NCBI GenBank assembly: GCA_002428265.1
Contig: DIUR01000033.1
Coordinates: 434,001-498,000, forward strand
Direction of reading: 5' to 3'
Length of the DNA stretch: 64,000 nt
Origin: Bacteriovoracaceae bacterium UBA6153
Lineage (GTDB): Bacteria; Bdellovibrionota; Bacteriovoracia; Bacteriovoracales; Bacteriovoracaceae
Shown: in pieces, positions 60,770-64,000 of the stretch
Position numbering within the stretch: position 1 is the stretch's first letter
How the letters are laid out: every line of letters begins with the position of its first letter
Notes under the pieces: generated by a model
Databases searched by the model: none
What the model saw: only the letters and a program-made list of their open reading frames with translations
What the model was told of the DNA's origin: nothing
Program-made: the position numbers and the translations under genes

Positions 60770-62182
60770 ATGATCACACTTCGTAACTTACCAAAAACTC
60801 TTCTAATGACGGCTGCATTCACTGCACTTACAGCGTGCTCTTCTGGGCCAGTTGTCCAAGATTACCCCGTTACTGCGAGTGCTCCTGAGGAAATCAGCAA
60901 GCTAGATGCTGACGTTACTGCAGCTCGTGCTAATCAGGTAGACGTGCTTTCTCCAAAAAACTTCCAGGAAGCTTATGAATCTTTAGAAGATGCTAAAAAT
61001 ATGCAAGCTAAGGGAAAGGACGCTGACAAAACTCTTCACGAAGTTGCTGTCGGTAGAGCTTACTTAACTAATGCAAACTCTGTAGCTGAAGTTGCACGCG
61101 CCAACATCGAAGATGTCATCGCTGCAAGACAAACTGCGATTACAGCAGGCGCTCACACTTACTTCGATAAACAGTGGGCAAAAGCAGACGCAGACTTTAA
61201 AGATGTAACTGAAGATATTGAGAAAAATAAACTTTCAGGAATCGATAAAGAGCGCTCTAAGCTTCAACAAAAATACCTAGAGCTTGAACTTATGGCCATC
61301 AAGGAAAAAAACCTTGGCGAAAGTAGAGATACAATTGCTCTAGCTAAAAAAGAAAAGGCAGAGAAATTTGCCCCAAGAACTCTTGCAGCTGCAGAAAAAA
61401 GTTATAAAGATACAGAAGCCTACATTGTAGCAAATCGCCACAATACTTCTGAAATCACAGCTCGTGCGACTGAAACAAAACAAGCAGCCCACCATGCTTT
61501 AAACATCAACCGCACAGCAAAAGGAACTGATAAAACTTCTTCTGAAGACACGGCACTAGCTATGGAATCAGAAAAAAATAAAGTGGCCCAAGCTAATGCT
61601 CAATTGAGAAACGCTCAAGGACAATTGGTTAATGCTCAAGGTGAACTAATTAGCACACAAAACGCTCTTGAAGGCTCAGTTGATGCTAACGTTGCTCTAC
61701 TGTCTACTCAACAAAAACTAGAAGCTGAGAAAGCACTTAACGAAAAGTATGAAGTTGCTAGAAAAGAATTTGATTCTAATGAAGCTGAAGTTTACAAGCA
61801 AGGTGATGCACTTTTAATCCGCTTAAAAGGAATGGAGTTCCCATCTGGAAAGCAGACAATCACAGCTAAAAGTAAGCCACTTCTTGAAAAAGTTTCAAAA
61901 GTAATGGATGACTTCGGTGCAAGCACTGTTATGATCGAAGGTCACACCGACTCGGTTGGTGGAAAAGCTATCAATGATAAGCTTTCTCAAAACAGAGCTA
62001 ACGCTGTAAAAGAATATCTTCAAACAAACGGTGGTGGAATTTCTGCAGAATCATCAAAAATTGAAGCTGTGGGTTATGGATACCAAAAACCACTTGCTAC
62101 AAATAAAACTGCTGACGGTAGAGCTCAAAACCGCAGAGTTGATATTGTAATCAAACCAGATACTGCTACAACAAGACAATAA
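60770..62182 (+). CDS. OmpA-domain lipoprotein with helical repeat region
   Basis: A 470-residue lipoprotein. The signal peptide has lipobox LTAC at residues 20-23. A long helical, Ala/Glu/Lys-rich central part (about 50-340) may form a coiled coil; its N-terminal part (NFQEAYESLEDAKNMQAKG) resembles DUF4398. The OmpA-like peptidoglycan-binding domain ends it, with MIEGHTDSVGGKAINDKLSQ and GYGYQKPLATNKTADGRAQN. It would tether the outer membrane to the wall at a distance. The ATG at 60770 follows AGGA; an upstream start would spoil the signal peptide. Confidence 0.88.
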   Translation: MITLRNLPKTLLMTAAFTALTACSSGPVVQDYPVTASAPEEISKLDADVTAARANQVDVLSPKNFQEAYESLEDAKNMQAKGKDADKTLHEVAVGRAYLTNANSVAEVARANIEDVIAARQTAITAGAHTYFDKQWAKADADFKDVTEDIEKNKLSGIDKERSKLQQKYLELELMAIKEKNLGESRDTIALAKKEKAEKFAPRTLAAAEKSYKDTEAYIVANRHNTSEITARATETKQAAHHALNINRTAKGTDKTSSEDTALAMESEKNKVAQANAQLRNAQGQLVNAQGELISTQNALEGSVDANVALLSTQQKLEAEKALNEKYEVARKEFDSNEAEVYKQGDALLIRLKGMEFPSGKQTITAKSKPLLEKVSKVMDDFGASTVMIEGHTDSVGGKAINDKLSQNRANAVKEYLQTNGGGISAESSKIEAVGYGYQKPLATNKTADGRAQNRRVDIVIKPDTATTRQ

Positions 62183-62212
62183 TCACTATAGTCATTCTAT
62201 TGTGACTTAAGG

Positions 62213-62235
62213 GCCCCGTGCAAACGGGGCTTTTT
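62213..62235 (+). terminator. intrinsic terminator after the OmpA lipoprotein gene
   Basis: A 7-base GC-rich stem GCCCCGT / ACGGGGC with a GCAA loop followed by five T. Confidence 0.9.
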
Positions 62236-62284
62236 GGTATAAAAAAGCCTACAAAGAATCCCATAAATCAAGTATCATTTTTAC

Positions 62285-62563
62285 ATGTCTAAAAAAGCTA
62301 AATTAAAGAAGAACCTGGACCCTTTTACAAGCGCCAGCGATATCCAAAAAAATTTGGTTGATAAGAAAAAAAGTAAGCGAACTCCTCAGGAAAAAAACCG
62401 TCGAGACCGCCATCTACAAAAAGAAATTGTCCGTCATCTGACAGATGAACTCATCAAGCTTTCAGATAAAGATATTCTGGAAGAATCAGCTCAAGAATCA
62501 AATCCACACAAAAAGACGAACGAAGTTATTTATACAATTCGTCCAGTTGATTACAAAGAATAA
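62285..62563 (+). CDS. small basic protein, unknown
   Basis: A 92-residue, Lys-rich cytoplasmic protein without a recognised family. The first half is strongly basic (KKKSKRTPQEKNRRDRHLQK) and could bind nucleic acid. The middle is helical (EIVRHLTDELIKLSDKDILE) and the end looks strand-like (EVIYTIRPVDYKE). It precedes the MAPEG gene by 11 bases and probably shares its transcript. Confidence 0.55.
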   Translation: MSKKAKLKKNLDPFTSASDIQKNLVDKKKSKRTPQEKNRRDRHLQKEIVRHLTDELIKLSDKDILEESAQESNPHKKTNEVIYTIRPVDYKE

Positions 62564-62574
62564 AAAAGGATCAT

Positions 62575-62970
62575 ATGGTTTTATCAATTGAATTAAAAAT
62601 GCTTTTGGGTGCTGTGGTCTTAGGACTTATCCAATTGCTTTTATCTGCCCAACTCTCAACCGCGGTCAGAGGACTAGCATGGAATGTTTCTGCCAGAGAT
62701 AAAGAAGTCCCTGAACTTCCCGGAGTGCCAGGAAGAGTAGATAGAGCTTTTAAAAATTTTATGCAGACATTTCCATTTTTTGCAGCGGTCATTTTAATGG
62801 TTCAAATAACAACTCTGGCAAATTCTACAACTTCGCTTGGAGCTCAGATGTATCTGTATGCCAGAATTGTCTATGTTCCACTTTACGCTTTTGGAGTTCC
62901 CTACTTAAGATCCCTAGTTTGGGGAGTCTCACTTATAGGAATAATTCTAGTGATGAGCGCTTTATTTTAA
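62575..62970 (+). CDS. MAPEG-family membrane protein
   Basis: A 131-residue protein with four hydrophobic helices. LLGAVVLGLIQLLLSAQL starts the first. GRVDRAFKNFMQTFPFFAAV matches the family's R..N..E.FP core, though the Glu is Gln here. YARIVYVPLYAFGVPYLR is the third block. Bacterial MAPEG proteins include glutathione-dependent and uncharacterised enzymes. The AAGGA box is well placed. It abuts the convergent chemoreceptor gene without spacer. Confidence 0.8.
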   Translation: MVLSIELKMLLGAVVLGLIQLLLSAQLSTAVRGLAWNVSARDKEVPELPGVPGRVDRAFKNFMQTFPFFAAVILMVQITTLANSTTSLGAQMYLYARIVYVPLYAFGVPYLRSLVWGVSLIGIILVMSALF

Positions 62971-64000
62971 CTAAGCGGCTCTACCACCAACAATCTGATT
63001 CAACCTTACAACCAGTCCGCGGAAATCTTCTACTTGAGCACCAAGATTATCTGCGGCCGCACTCGTTTGCTGAGACGACGAACTGTTCTGGTGAGATGCT
63101 GAATCAATTTCACTCATCGCTTTCGTAATTTCACGAATACTTTGCGATTGCTCTGAGCTTGCAGAAGAGATTTCAGAGATCATCTGATCGACATTATTTA
63201 CGTTAGCAATAATTTCATCAAGAACATCGCTACATCTTCTTGCCGTATCTGTTCCATGCTCTACTCTATCTTTGTTCATAATCATCAAGGCCTCTATTTT
63301 CTTTTTAGAGTTCTCAACGGTCGCTTGAACTTTTAAAATACTGCTTTCAAGAAGGTCACTAATTTCTTTAGCAGAATTTCCACTCATACGAGCTAAATTC
63401 CCCACCTCTTCTGCCACTACCGCAAATCCTTTCCCATGCTCACCCGCTCTTGCTGCTTCAACTGAAGCATTGAAAGATAAAAGTTTGGTCTGAAAAACGA
63501 TCTCGTTGATAACTTTTGTTTTCGTTCCAATCTCATTGATGATGTGTACAATGTCAGCAATTTCTCTATTGCTATCATCAATCTGCTTTTTAATTTCATC
63601 TGTACTGTTAGAAATATTCTGAATTGAAGACATAACTTCTTCAACAGCTGCTTTACCATTATGAACACTGTGCTTACTTTGCTCAGAAACCTCTGAAGAT
63701 TTTTTTGCGTTATCAGCATTACTAACAACTGAAGCACTCGTTTCTTCAACTGCTGAAGTCGTCTGCTGAAGGGCCGCCGCTTGCTGAGAAATGCTTGATG
63801 ACAAGCTCACACTTGCAGAAGCAATCTCATTGGTGAAATTTGCAATTGTATCTGATCCTTTCGACAGACTCTCAGATATCTCATTAAGTGTTTTTGACAC
63901 TGCCGTTGCGAAATAGTATCCAATAGCAAGACCAGAAAAAAGACCAATGAAGATAATTAAATATTCCAGGTTCTTAACAAAAGTTGCATCTTTTTCTGCT
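62971..64000 (-). CDS. methyl-accepting chemotaxis protein 3 (cut by window edge)
   Basis: The frame stays open to the right edge. The visible part is the end of the periplasmic domain (AEKDATFVKNLE), one membrane helix (YLIIFIGLFSGLAIGYYFAT) and the whole signalling domain. The tip is VFQTKLLSFNASVEAARAGE, followed by HGKGFAVVAEEVGNLARMSG. As in the other receptors here, the helix leads into signalling coils with no obvious HAMP domain. The N-terminal sensor lies outside the window, so no ligand can be guessed. Confidence 0.92.
   Translation of the reverse strand, partial: AEKDATFVKNLEYLIIFIGLFSGLAIGYYFATAVSKTLNEISESLSKGSDTIANFTNEIASASVSLSSSISQQAAALQQTTSAVEETSASVVSNADNAKKSSEVSEQSKHSVHNGKAAVEEVMSSIQNISNSTDEIKKQIDDSNREIADIVHIINEIGTKTKVINEIVFQTKLLSFNASVEAARAGEHGKGFAVVAEEVGNLARMSGNSAKEISDLLESSILKVQATVENSKKKIEALMIMNKDRVEHGTDTARRCSDVLDEIIANVNNVDQMISEISSASSEQSQSIREITKAMSEIDSASHQNSSSSQQTSAAADNLGAQVEDFRGLVVRLNQIVGGRAA

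Noticed and set aside
1..64000. tRNA or rRNA genes, insertion sequences, prophage, CRISPR or toxin-antitoxin pairs
   Set aside because: None was recognised on reading through. The only long gaps between genes are the short regulatory regions described above. A covariance-model search would be needed to exclude small RNAs.

Overview
The window looks like chromosomal DNA of a Gram-negative bacterium with low G+C. The best guess is the Bdellovibrionota, around Bacteriovorax or Peredibacter. The Gram-negative assignment rests on KDO activation (kdsB), three TolC-family channels, OmpA and beta-barrel proteins and a nuo operon. The lineage is inferred from three chemoreceptors with the signalling-tip variant QTKLLSFNASVE, a compact Tad-type pilus locus and many small exported proteins. 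I saw no 16S rRNA or other phylogenetic marker, so this stays tentative. I found no rRNA, tRNA, CRISPR array, insertion sequence or prophage gene. No gene-free stretch exceeds about 235 bases.

Layout. 1-1768: truncated pyrG, overlapping kdsB, and a small exported protein. 1849-4243: a TolC-like channel and a small beta-barrel. 4259-18977: every enzyme from PRPP to IMP. purF-C-D-N-L-Q-H-M lies on the minus strand, with purK-purE divergent and purB nearby; only one DUF805-like membrane gene interrupts the set. 18998-23391: a large exported protein of unknown function, manC, and a SPOR protein. 23501-27999: a compact Tad/Flp pilus operon behind a good sigma-54 promoter candidate. 27996-31807: lysC, ettA, and a detached TadB-like platform gene. 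31886-34498: a small protein, an RlmI-like methyltransferase, a DMT transporter and an RDD/SHOCT protein. 34506-37459: nuoB-C-D-I with its own promoter and terminator. 37526-39288: an exported HExxH protein and two tandem small secreted paralogues. 39336-43199: two chemoreceptors flanking a thioredoxin-fold protein. 43204-52743: mtgA, then an efflux island made of marR, TolC-EmrA-EmrB and TolC-MacA-MacB. 52718-58476: an exported NADAR protein, a GNAT-like protein, DUF1415, an S4-like protein, a LigD-like DNA ligase with a tiny coupled upstream ORF, an exported protein, a Gfo/Idh/MocA oxidoreductase and a GT2 glycosyltransferase. 58514-64000: a winged-helix protein with two small membrane proteins, TerC, an OmpA lipoprotein, MAPEG, and a truncated third chemoreceptor.

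How the genes work together. The purine block is a self-sufficient route to IMP with tight translational coupling (4-base overlaps at purC/purD, purL/purQ and purK/purE). FGAM synthase is split into a long PurL and a separate PurQ. PyrG makes the CTP that KdsB uses. The MarR gene and the Emr operon diverge from a near-perfect inverted repeat covering both predicted -35 boxes. The MacAB operon has a predicted promoter whose -10 lies inside a second, different inverted repeat. The nuo promoter carries an inverted repeat between its -35 and -10 boxes. The items I would follow up first are the sigma-54 controlled Tad locus with its out-of-frame overlapping pilin-like gene and membrane-anchored secretin-like protein, the exported NADAR protein, the MarR/Emr operator, and the duplicated secreted peptides.
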